Shown here one piece after another: positions 19,701-31,665 of a stretch of DNA of 53,938 bases. A program made the position numbers and the translations under genes. The notes beneath the pieces are model-generated. The model ran no database searches. It saw only the letters and a program-made list of their open reading frames with translations, and had not been told where the DNA came from. Each line of letters opens with the position of its first letter. Position 1 is the first letter of the stretch. The DNA comes from Hormiphora californensis. Lineage: Eukaryota > Ctenophora > Tentaculata > Cydippida > Pleurobrachiidae. The DNA is taken from the NCBI GenBank assembly GCA_020137815.1, contig CM035356.1, positions 8,241,211-8,295,148 of the forward strand, in the 5' to 3' direction.

Positions 19701-22700
19701 CTACTCCTCAGGGTCTTTAAACATCTTCTTTCCTCTCCTCGGGGTCTTCAACATCTTCTGGTCCTCTCCTCGGGGTCTTCAACATCTTCTATCCTCTCCT
19801 CGGGTCTTCAACATCATCGGTTCTCTCCTCGGGGTCTTCAACATCTTCTATCCTCTCCTCTGGTCTTCAACATCTTCTGTCCTCTCCTCGGGTTCTTCAA
19901 CATCTTCGGTTCTCTCCTCGGGGTCTTCAACATCTTCTGTCCTCTCCTCGGGGTCTTCAACATTTTCTGTCTTCTCCTCGGGGTCTTCAACATCTTCTGT
20001 CTTTTCCTCGGGGTCTTCAACATCTTCTGTCCTCTCCTCAAGGCCTTCAACATCTTCTTTCTTCTCCCCGGGGTCTCCAACATCTTCTGTCCTCTCCTCG
20101 GGGTCTTTAACATCTTCTTAGCTTCCCCCAGAATCTGGAACATCCTCTGGTCCTCTCCTCAGAATCTGGAACAACCTCTGGTCCTCTCCTCCGAATCTGG
20201 AACATCCTCTGGTCCTCTCCTCAGAATCTGGAACATCCTCTGGTCCTCTCCTCAGAATCTGGAACATCCTCTGGTCCTCTCCTCAGAATCTGGAACATCC
20301 TCTGGTCCTCTCCTCGAAATCTGGAACATCCTCTGGTCCTCTCCTCAGAATCTGGAACATCCCCTGGTCCTCTCCTCAGAATCTGGAACATCCTGGATTC
20401 CTCTCGTGAATCAGGATCTACAATTTGTTCTAGTCATCGTCTCATGGATTTTAGTTTGATTTTTGTTTTGTTTTGAGCTGTGCTGCCGCCCTACCACCCT
20501 ATATTTCGAAAATTGTTGTGCACAGCTCCCATTCCCAGCTGTTTCTTGTCTTGTCTTGTCTTGGAAACAGTTGTGGTCCCACGCTGATCTGAAAATAACA
20601 GTGTAAGTAAGTTTAAAATTTTGAATTTAAAAGCAAAACTCAAATAAAAATATCTACACAGACAAATGTAAAAATGTCCCTCCATCAGTCCACCATGCGT
20701 CCTTTTTTCAATCTATGCAACCTCCTCTACATTCCGTAAACCGTGCGTACTGACACTGTCACGGAGTCAACCTCCGCTCCACTATCAGCCATCCCACTAT
20801 CGGAATCGTCCCTCATTTCACCACCCTGTTCGCTCTCGGGGGAAGGCAGGGCCGCATTATATGCCTTCTCCAAAGCTTCTACCCAATCAGCTTCCTTCTC
20901 AGCTCCTTCTTCTATTGGCACCCCGCTGTGGACTTCTTGTCTTTCAACCTCATGATCCACCTTCTCTCTCAGTCTCTTTAGTTCCTCTGAATTTTCCTTA
21001 ACAATTTCCTCCATCCGCTTCCGTTGCTTTCTTTCTTTCTCCAATTTCTTCTTCAACTGTGTTCTTTTTCTCTTCTCGCGTAACCTTTCTTCACTCTCCT
21101 GCTTCCTCAGACTCTCTTCTGTCATATTTTCAGCTATGTGAATGTACTTCTCCTTCCAATAATCTATTTTTTTCCTCATACAAATTTTTTCTAGGAACGT
21201 ACACCGTACCCTTCTCTTGAGCCTCCTTTATTTTCTTATTGTAATAATAACGCCTGTCTCGGGCTCTTTTTAGTTCCCTGGCTCTGTCGGGAGCATTTGG
21301 ACCCCAATCTTCTCCGCTTCCGTTTCTTCTCTTCGGCCTACACCGCTTCCTTACATTAGCCGTCCCTGCATTGTTCTTGTTCTTCACTCTCCTTATCTCT
21401 CTCTGATCGGCTCCTCCAAGCGCTTCCTCGCATCCCAACCCTTCGGCTCTCCCTCTTCCATCACTTTCTCCACCTATTTTACCCTTCCCACAGTCATTCC
21501 CCTCTTCCTCTCGAAGCTGCTGACCACTTGGAGTCGGCTGTGACTCCACCTCCGGCTCTTCCAGGCTCTCCAGCCATCGGTCTACTTCAATTTCTCTTTC
21601 TCTCACTCTTTCTTGTTCTCGTTCTCTTTCTTTTTCTCTTTCATTCTCTTGTTCTCGTTCTCTGTTCTTCTCTCCTTCTCTTATTCTTTCTCGTTCTCCT
21701 TCTCTTCCTCTTTCATTATCATGCTCTGCCCCTCTTGGGCTTGCTAACGCTGGCAAGTCCAGCCTCTCAGAGTAAGCAATTGACTCTGCCCCCAGATCTT
21801 CCACAAATGAATAATTCCTTGATCCAGGGCACCCGACCCCTGTCCAAACATTAGGGGAGGGCGACAAAAACTCCGGCACCCGTAGCCCCGCACATTCCTC
21901 CATGTCCATATTCATAATGTTCTAAGAAAGTTATAGGATTCAAAACTTTATTAAATAAAGCATTTAACAACTTCCAAATCCAAAACGAAACTGAATCCGC
22001 AACTGATGGAACAATTCGAACTCCGGAGTTTCCTGTCGATATATACGACGGTTGTTCGACCTCCTCTCTATCTGCAAATAAATTAAAAACGACGCTATGG
22101 GTTACCGACCATAGTACAAAAGAAGCTGTTGTTAGTAAAGTAAGAGGTAAAAAGCTTCAACAAATAGCAATCAAATATTAATATCAAACAACACGTATCC
22201 CCCTCTGTGGATATCTTGATTTAGGATAAGGTTTCTAAGGTAAAAACTGATGGACAATAAATTAAGTACAAGGCTATGGGTTACCGCCCATAGTAGAAAA
22301 GAAACTTTTGCTAGTAAAGTAGGAGGTAAAAAGTTTCAACAAATAAATAAATAGTTATAACAAACAACACGTATCCCCCTCTGTTGATATCTTGATTTAG
22401 GATTAGGTTTCGAAGACAAAAAGTGATGCACACACGACAGGCACCTACGGGCAATGAATTAAGAATTTGTCTCTCTCCATATTCATGTGTGTTGGTTTTC
22501 CCCCATGGAAATGTGATCCAAGTTACCTGGCGACCGACTTATATTATATATGCCTTTCTTTTATTTCTTTCCCATTTTTACGACTCTCTCTTTCTCTCAC
22601 CCTTTTCTCTCTCTCTCTCTCTCTCCCTCTCTCTCCATCTCTCTCTCTCTCTCTCTTTCTTTGTCCTAGGTGCTTGTTAGAAGGTGCAACAAATCTCATG

Positions 22701-25700
22701 ACCGGCCGTGCCTATTCGGATGACTGGCCACCCAATTATAGTGCATCAGCATGGCTTATCCCATTCAAATACATTTATGAGCACGCAAAAATATGTGTCC
22801 CTGCTCACAAAAATGCACAATGAACCATGCAACGACGTGCTGATAATTAATTGTTAATCCCATGATGCTATCATCCTGCTATTCATTGTCGAGTTTGATC
22901 TGTACACGGTCCATATTTTGCCTCTCTCTATCCCCATATCTCTCGATCTCTATCCAAACAACTACTATCAGAAATAATATACCGCTATGGCTCACGCCTC
23001 ACAGGCCCCTTTCTGGATGTTACTCTCACTTTTAGGCTCTCTATGGCTATTCTATCTCCATCTCTCTTCTTTCACACTCTCCCTCTTTCGTTTTCTCGAT
23101 ATCCTTCTCTTTCACTCACTACCCCTCTATCTTTATCACTATCTCTAGTTCTTATTTCTCTCCCTTAGAGCTTCCTCTCTTCATCTTTTCTAAAACTCTA
23201 TTCTTCTGGATCTGGGCTTTCCACTACCACTTTTTCTGTTATTATGTCACCCTATGACCATCCTACACTCTATTAAAGTATTATATATCTTGACTAGGAT
23301 TGTCTTTAAATAAAGTAAACCCAAGCGCCTCGAAAATCGATCCAATAAAAAGTATGACATAAGAAATATGATATACTTTATGCAGGTAATGATTCAACAA
23401 GTTCACTATCCAGCTCTTTTTGGTGCTCTTTCTACTATATCTTTCTATCACTTTACCTTTCGAACTCAGGTCCCCATTCTAGTCCCGAATCTCTCTTCCT
23501 CTATATCTTATTCTCACTCTATCTCTCCCTTTCTCTATCTACCCTTTCTCCCTCTCACTCTATATCTTTGACTTGGCCACATTAATACCTGAGTGAGATC
23601 GACGTCGCGAGAATATGTTGCAATGGAGCCAAATCTTTGACTCTGACTCTCTATATCTCTCGCTATCCCTCTCTTTCAATCTATCACTTTCTCTCTCCGG
23701 TCCTCTCTTTCTCTCTTTAGTCTCGATCTAGTCTCTCTTAACGATTCTCACTTTTTTCCCTCTCTCTCTTCTCCCACTGTTTTGCACCTTTTCCCTCTGA
23801 CTATGCCTCCGTTTATTTATCCTTCTATCTATCTGACTCTCTCTCTCTCTCTGACTCTCAATCTATCCCTGTCTACAGTATATCTCTGGAAGCCTGTTTT
23901 CCTAATTATGGGCATTTATTATCTCTCGTGCTAGTGGTTTGAAATTTCCCTCCATCACCATTCACCAGTTATAATTCTAATTCTGTTCACATATCCTTCT
24001 ACTAACTTGGTAATATTATACCTATGCTATGACCTCAACTCTTTCTCTCTAGATCTCTTTCTAATATGGAAAGGTCCTTCTCTCTCTCTGGGTCCCACAT
24101 GAATCTCTGAAATCTTCACACCGGTTATTTGTAAGCTCAATCACTGATTTTCAAAATCCAAATATGAACAACTGCATCTTATCTAGTTCTCTGGGTCTTA
24201 CTCTTACCTCTCCACTCACCTCTCTGTATCTCATTGTTTCTCCTCTCTTTCTGCCGCTGCTCCTCTCTATATCAGCCTCTCTCTGTTATACTTCTGCATC
24301 TCTAACTCTCTCCGGTTTTTCTTCTCTATACCCTCTATCTCTTTACTACCTCTAGTCTCTCTACATGTGTATTTCTACCCTTCTCTCTTTCCCCAGTTTG
24401 CTGTACCTACCCTAGAGGTTACTCCGTAACCAAATAGTTGGGGAGTACAAAATTGTAGAGGCATGCAAAAATATGTTTCTTGACTCACTTAGAAAGCAAG
24501 ACCAAAAGCCCAGAAACTCAACAAACTATTCTGCACGTGTTTCAACACGTACACTTCCCTGCAAAAAAATATCTAAAAGCGATTTAACTTATAATTTATA
24601 TATCAGATATCTATTATACCTCGACCAAAACGCGGAGTTTTTACGTCAGCCGACCCGAAACCGGATTAAATTTGGCCACCCGCTGGTCTCAGGGCCTCCA
24701 AATACGTCAAAATATGTTTAAATTATCATTTGGGATCATGCAGACCTTTTAATTACATGTAATTACCCTTTAATTACATGTAATTACATTTTAATTACAT
24801 GTAATTACTTCCAATTACATTCCAATTACTTTAGGACCTCGAGAGCTTTCGAAGGCACCCTAGAACACCTTTCTACTCCTTATAATTGCCGAGTTCTGTA
24901 TACCCCTTATTTTGACTGTTTTTCGCGTCCTACCCCTTATAGGTTTGGGTATGGTCATCGCCACACCCCCTATACGTCGCGGGACCTCGAGACCTTTCCA
25001 ACGAGCCATAGAACACCTCTCTACTACTTCAGGGGGCTTCAAAACTTTCACTCTAAAAATATCTATGGTTATGGTTTTATGGTTTTATGGTTATATCGAC
25101 CAAAACGCGGAGTTTTTACGTCAGCCGACCCGAAACCGGATTAAATTTGGCCACCCGCTGGTCTCAGGGCCTCAAAATATGTCAAAATATGTTTAAATTA
25201 TCATTTGGGATCATGCAGACCTTTTAATTACATGTAATTACCCTTTAATTACATGTAATTACACTTTAATTACATGTAATTACTTCCAATTACATTCCAA
25301 TTACTTCAGCACCTCGAGAGCTTTCGAACGCACCCTAGAACACCTTTCTACTCCTTCTAATTGCCGAGTTCTGTATACCCCTTATTTTGACTGTTTTTCG
25401 CGTCCTACCCCTTATAGGTTTAGGTATGGCCATCACCACACCCCCTATACGTCGCGGGACCTCGAGACCTTTCCAACGAGCCATAGAACACCTCTCTACT
25501 ACTTCAGGGGGCTTCAAAACTTTCACTCTAAAAATATCTATGGTTTTATGGTTTTATGGTTATGGTTATGGTTTTATGGTTTTACCTCGACCAAAACGCG
25601 GAGTTTTTACGTCAGCCGACCCGAAACCGGATTAAATTTGGCCACCCGCTGGTCTCAGGGCCTCAAAATATGTCAAAATATGTTTAAATTGTCAGTTGGG

Positions 25701-28700
25701 GTCATTTGGACCTTTTAATTACATGTAATTACCCTTTAATTACATGTAATTACCCTTTAATTACATGTAATTACCCTTTAATTACATGTAATTACTTCCA
25801 ATTGCATTCCAATTACTTCAGCACCTCGAGAGCTTTCGAACGCACCCTAGAACACCTTTCTACTCCTTCCAATTGCCGAGTTCTGTATACCCCTTATTTT
25901 GACTGTTTTTCGCGTCCTACCCCTTATAGGTTTGGGTATGGCCATCGCCACACCCCCTATACGTCGCGGGACCTCGAGACCTTTCCAACGAGCCATAGAA
26001 CACCTCTCTACTACTTCAGGGGGCTTCAAAACTTTCACTCTAAAAATATCTATGGTTATGGTTTTATGGCTTATGGTTTATCGACCAAAACGCGGAGTTT
26101 TTACGTCAGCCGACCCGAAACCGGATTTAATTTGGCCACCCGCTGGTCTCAGGGCCTCCAAATACGTCAAAATATGTTTAAATAACCTTTTGGGGTCATT
26201 TAGACCTTTTAATTACATGTAATTACCCTTTAATTACATGTAATTACATTTTAATTACATGTAATTACTTCCAATTACATTCCAATTACTTCAGCACCTC
26301 GAGAGCTTTCGAACGCACCCTAGAACACCTTTCTACTCCTTCTAATTGCCGAGTTCTGTATACCCCTTATTTTGACTGTTTTTCGCGTCCTGCCCCTTAT
26401 AGGTTTGGGTATGGCCATCGCCACACCCCCTATACGTCGCGGGACCTCGAGACCTTTCCAACGAGCCATAGAACACCTCTCTTCTACTTCAGGGGGCTTC
26501 AAAACTTTCACTCTAAAAATATCTATGGTTATGGTTTATGGTTTTATGGTTTATGGTTTTATGGTTTTTTTTTCATCTGGTATTAAGGGCCTGTCGGCTC
26601 GGCCCCGTTGTTTTAGTTTTAGGGGGGATGTTTTAGGGGGGATGGATTGAGTTTGGGTTATATTCGGGTCGGGGGGCCTTGCCAGGCCCCGAATGGTTTT
26701 TTTTCATCTGGTATTAAGGGCCTGTCGGCTCGGCCCCGTTGTTTTAGTTTTAGGGGGGATGTTTTAGGGGGGATGGGTTGAGTTTGGGTTATATTCGGGT
26801 CGGGGGGCCTTACCAGGCCCCCGAATGGTTTTTTTTTCATCTGGTATTAAGGGCCTGTCGGCTCGGCCCCGTTGTTTTAGTTTTAGGGGGGATGTTTTAG
26901 GGGGGATGGGTTGAGTTTGGGTTATATTCGGGTCGGGGGGCCTTGCCAGGCCCCGAATGTAGCGAGTTCGATATATTAATTAATTAATTTAATTAATGTA
27001 AGGGCTCCATGATGTACGCAATTAAAGGTGTAGCTCCTAATAATACACCCAACTGTCGTACCACTAGATAATAGCTCAGAATAATGCACTAACCAGGGTA
27101 ACAAAGTAAACACGCGATATGACTATTGGCAAGAAATGGAATAAGTAATACATCACAATGATGGGCTTAAAACACTCACAGTTGTCGTTCCTCTTACGGT
27201 TGTTGTCCTCAGTAATCTACTTCCTCATCCGGGTAGTCCTCGGCCTCCACTCACATAGGGTCGCAGCAGCACCGCAGCATAACAGTAGTATCTTAGTAGC
27301 ATTAGGGTACTCCTCCAGTACTATCATAGCTCGGTAATCGTATCAATCCCCAAGTATACACGGTCCGGGCATCGATCCTCAATCATCTAATAAAGAAGTA
27401 AGACAGTAGAGCAGGGACACCTCAGGAGCTGTAGTAGAGATCCTCTCTGTAACTGGTCCAAGTGGGAACTGCCCTCAATGGGAAATTCAGCTTCCTTAAG
27501 TATTCCTTTTCGTCGGAATACTCGGCGGGTATTGGATTACTCGGCGGGTCCCAGCGGGAAACTCGGCGGGCCAAACATGAGGCTGTTATTGGATTACTCG
27601 GCGGGTCTCATCGGGGAACTCGGCGGGCCAAACATGAGGCTGTTAGTATCAGGTTACATTCATGATTCATCCCACAACAATGCAGTGCTGGCAAGCACTA
27701 CGGTGTAAATATTATATATGCACACGGTTCCCCGTGTACATGCCTGCGGGGGCTCTGCCCCCTACACCCCCGCCGGGGCTGCGCCCCTGGACCCTGCTAG
27801 TGGGGGGTTTCACCCCCCACACCCCCTGACCGAGGCTGCCGCCCCTGGCCCCGGACACCCAGGGACTTGCTGGGCCGAAGGCCCAGCGCCGTCCCTGCCC
27901 AGGGGAGAGGGCCGAGGGGTGATGGTATGATTGCCGCCAGCCGCATGGCGCGTGCCGAATGTTGTATTTCGACTTTGTATTTGTAGCTGTTATGTAGTGA
28001 CATGTAATGCAGAAAGGGATCAAGATAAGAGGTGCATGGAAATTTGGGAGTAACAACTGGTTGTACATTGTCCCGGANNNNNNNNNNNNNNNNNNNNNNN
28101 NNNNNNNNNNNNNNNNNNNNNNNNNNNNNNNNNNNNNNNNNNNNNNNNNNNNNNNNNNNNNNNNNNNNNNNNNNNNNTCGGGTCCTTCAAACCTCTTCTG
28201 GCCTCTCCTCGGGTCTTCAACCATTCATCCTCTCCGCGGGTCTTCAACATCTTCGGTATACCCTCGGGGTCTCAACATCTTCTGTCCTTTCCTCGGTTCT
28301 TCAACATCTTCTGGTCTACGCCTCGGGGTCGTCAACATTTCGGTTTCTTCCTCGGGGTATTAACATCTTTGGTCTTCCCCTCAGGTCTTCAACATCGTAT
28401 TCATGCTCCTCGGGGTCTTCAACATCTCGGTCCCTCCCGGGGGTTCTCTAACATCTTCGTCCTATCATCGGGTCTTCAAACATCTTCTGTTCTACTCATG
28501 AGGGGTCTCAACATCTTCGGTTTTCTCTCTCGGGATCTCAATTTTTTGTCCTTCCTCGGGTTCTCAACATCTTCTGTCTACTCCTCGGGTCTTCAACATC
28601 TTCGGTTCTCTGCCTCGGGGGTCAAACACTGTTGTCTTCTCCTCAGGTTCTTTCAACATATTTCTGTCCTCTCGTCGGGTCTCTAACATCTCTGTCCTCT

Positions 28701-31633
28701 CATCGGGGCGTCTTCAACATCTTTGTCTACATCTTGGGGTCCAAAATTCGGTCCCTCCTCGGATCTTCAACATCTCGGTTCCCTCATCGGGATCTTTCAA
28801 CATTCTTTTGTCCTTCCTCGGGTCTTCAACATATTATGTCTACTCCTCAGGTCGTCAAACATCTGCGGTTCTCTCATCGGGTCTGGAACATCCTCTGGCC
28901 TTCTCCTCCCAGAATTGGAACACCTCTAGTCCTCTCCTCAGGATCTTAAACTTCCTCTAGTCCTCTCCTTCAAATCTCGCAACATCCTCTCGTCTCTCTC
29001 AGAATCTGGAACATCCTCGGCCTCTCCTCAGAATCTGGAACATCTGGAGCCCTCCTCAGACTCTGGGAAAACATCTTGGATTCCTCCGGAATCAGGATCG
29101 CAAATTGTTCTAGTCATCGATTCTACCCTGGATTTAGTTGATTTTTTTGGTTTTGTCTGAAGCTGTGCTGCCGCCCTACCACCCTTATATTCGCAAATCG
29201 TTGTGCACAGCTCCCATTCCCAGCTGGTTTTCTTCTTTTCTTGTCTTGTCTTGGCCACAGCAGCTCCACGCTGATCTGAAAATAACAGTTAAAGTAAATT
29301 AAAAGTTTTGAATTTAAAAGCAAAACACAAAAATAAAAATATCTTACACAATTCATGCAAAATGTATCTCTCACTATCACCAAGTGTTTTTTTTTTTTCA
29401 AGTCCCCCTTTCCAAGCCCTTTCCGAGCTTACTGTCCTTCCCTCAGTACATCATGTCAAATATTCTGAAACCGTAAGGTGTTCCTGGAATGCCGGTACCG
29501 TAGTGCGTTTCCATTCTATTTTTTATTGTTTCTCCCATTTCGCTTTCCTCCTCCACCTTTCTTTGTTTTCTTTTCTCCCTCAATCCCCCTTTCTTCTCGC
29601 TCTGTTCACTCTCAGGGGAAGTCAGAGCATCACATGCCTCCTCCAAAGCCTCCACCATCTCGGCTTCCTCTGCAGCTTCATCCTCTACTATCATCCCACT
29701 GTGTACTTCTTGTCATTCAACCTCCTTTTCCATAATTCCTGGATCATCCAGCCCTGCCTCAACTCCACCATCCCTAATTGCCGCTACCTCATCTCCATTG
29801 CCGACATTATAATGACTAGACCGTATGCCAATCTTTTTACTTAATCTTTTTAGTTTTTTCGAATTTTTCCTAACAATGTCCTCCATCCTCTTTCTTTGTT
29901 CTTTTTCTTCCTCCAATTTCTCCTCTAACTGTTTTCTTTCTCTTATCTCGCATAATCTCTCTTTCTTCTCCTGCTTCCTCAGGCGCTTCTCTTGGTTCCT
30001 CAGATTCTTCTCTTTCTCAAGTTGAGTTTTCAGGTAGCCACGCTCTTCCTCCAAACACCTTATCTCGTCCGTCTTAACTTTCCTCGATGAGCCTCGAGGG
30101 ACATAAACCTTGCCAGATTCTCTGGCTTCCCTTTCTTTCTTTTTCCTATAATGCCTTCGAACTTCTTTCCCGCTTCTTCTCCTTGGCCCGCTCCGTCGCG
30201 TAAGGACCCCAATCTTCTCCACATCCATTCCCTCTTTGGGGTCTGCTCTGCCTCTTCTTTACGACCCTTGTTGTGTCACTGAATTCCCTTCCCACTTCTT
30301 CCGCTGTCCCTCTCCCGTCGCCCCCTCCACCTGGTTTTCCGCAGTCATTGACTTCTTCCTCTCCAAGCCACCGCCTGCAACTAACTGTTTGCGACTCCAC
30401 ACTCGGCTCCACTTCTCTTTCTCTTGATTCGTCCGACTTCAATCGGCCCACTTCAATTATTTCTCTCCCTCTTTCATCACTTTCTCCACCTGTTTTACCC
30501 TTCCCACGGTTATTTTCTTCTTTCTCTCCGATCTGCTGACTGCGATCCGTTGGAGTCGGCGAAGATTCCACATCCGGTTCACCCAACCACGGTATTTCTT
30601 CAAGAATTCGATCTACTTCAATTTCTCTTTCTCTCACTCTTTCTGTTCTCGTTCTCTTCTTGTTTGATCGCTTGTCATTTCTTCGTTTCGTCTTTCTTTG
30701 TTCTCTTCCTCTCTTTTCTTTTGCCGTTCTTTCCTTCTCTTCCCTTTAATCATGCTCACGCCCTCTCTTAACGCTTGGCAAGTTCTAGCCTCTCAGAGAA
30801 GCAATTGACTCTGCCCCCAGATCTTCCAAAAATGAATAATTCCTTGATCCAGGGCACCCGACCGCTGTATACAGGAAAGTATGGGAGGGCGGCGACAACG
30901 ACTCCGGCACCTGCAGCCCCACACATTCTTTCATTTCCATATTCATAATGTTCTAAGAAAGTTATAGGATTTAAAACTTGATTAAATAAAGTATTTAACA
31001 ACTTCCAAATCCAAAACGAAACTGAATCCACAACTGATGGCACACTTCGGACTTTCCTGTATATGGCGATTGTTCGAACCTCCTTTCTCTCTGCAAATAA
31101 TTTAAATACAACGCTATGGGTTAGACCCATAGTAGAAAAAAAACTATTGTTAGTAAAGTAGGAGGTAAAAGGTTTCAAAAAATAACAAACAATCAACCCG
31201 AAAATTAATAACAAAAAGAACACTTATCCCCTTCTGAGCGGTTGATATCTAAATTTAAGATTAATTTTCTAGGACAAAAAGCGATGCACCCACGCCAGGC
31301 ACCTACGAGAAATGAATTAAAAATGGCTCTCTCTCCATATATATTCATGTGTGTTGGGGAGGGACCCACTCAAGGAAATATGATCCAGCTCCTGTAGATC
31401 GTGATTCCACCAGGCCACCTCATGAGCTACGACTTATATATCATATGCCTTTCTCTTTCATTCATTGATTCTCTATCTTCTTTTCTCTTTATTCATCTCT
31501 TTTATTCTTTTATATCTTTTCTATACCTACTATCTCTCTCTCTCTTATTATATATTTCTATATCTCTCACTATATTCTCTAAATATCTATACACATCTCT
31601 ATCTCGCATATATCTCTATCGCTCTCTATCTCA

Positions 31634-31665
<32 letters not shown>

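Noticed and set aside
19838-20143. 101-residue [10 protein letters not shown] repeat protein
   Set aside because: It is one of several frames through the 30-bp minisatellite and is lost in adjacent units by indels; recorded only as a repeat.
24860-26511. 63-codon frame repeated in each 490-bp unit as a gene family
   Set aside because: Near-identical tandem copies keep any frame open; no family resemblance and no codon-biased variation that I can see.
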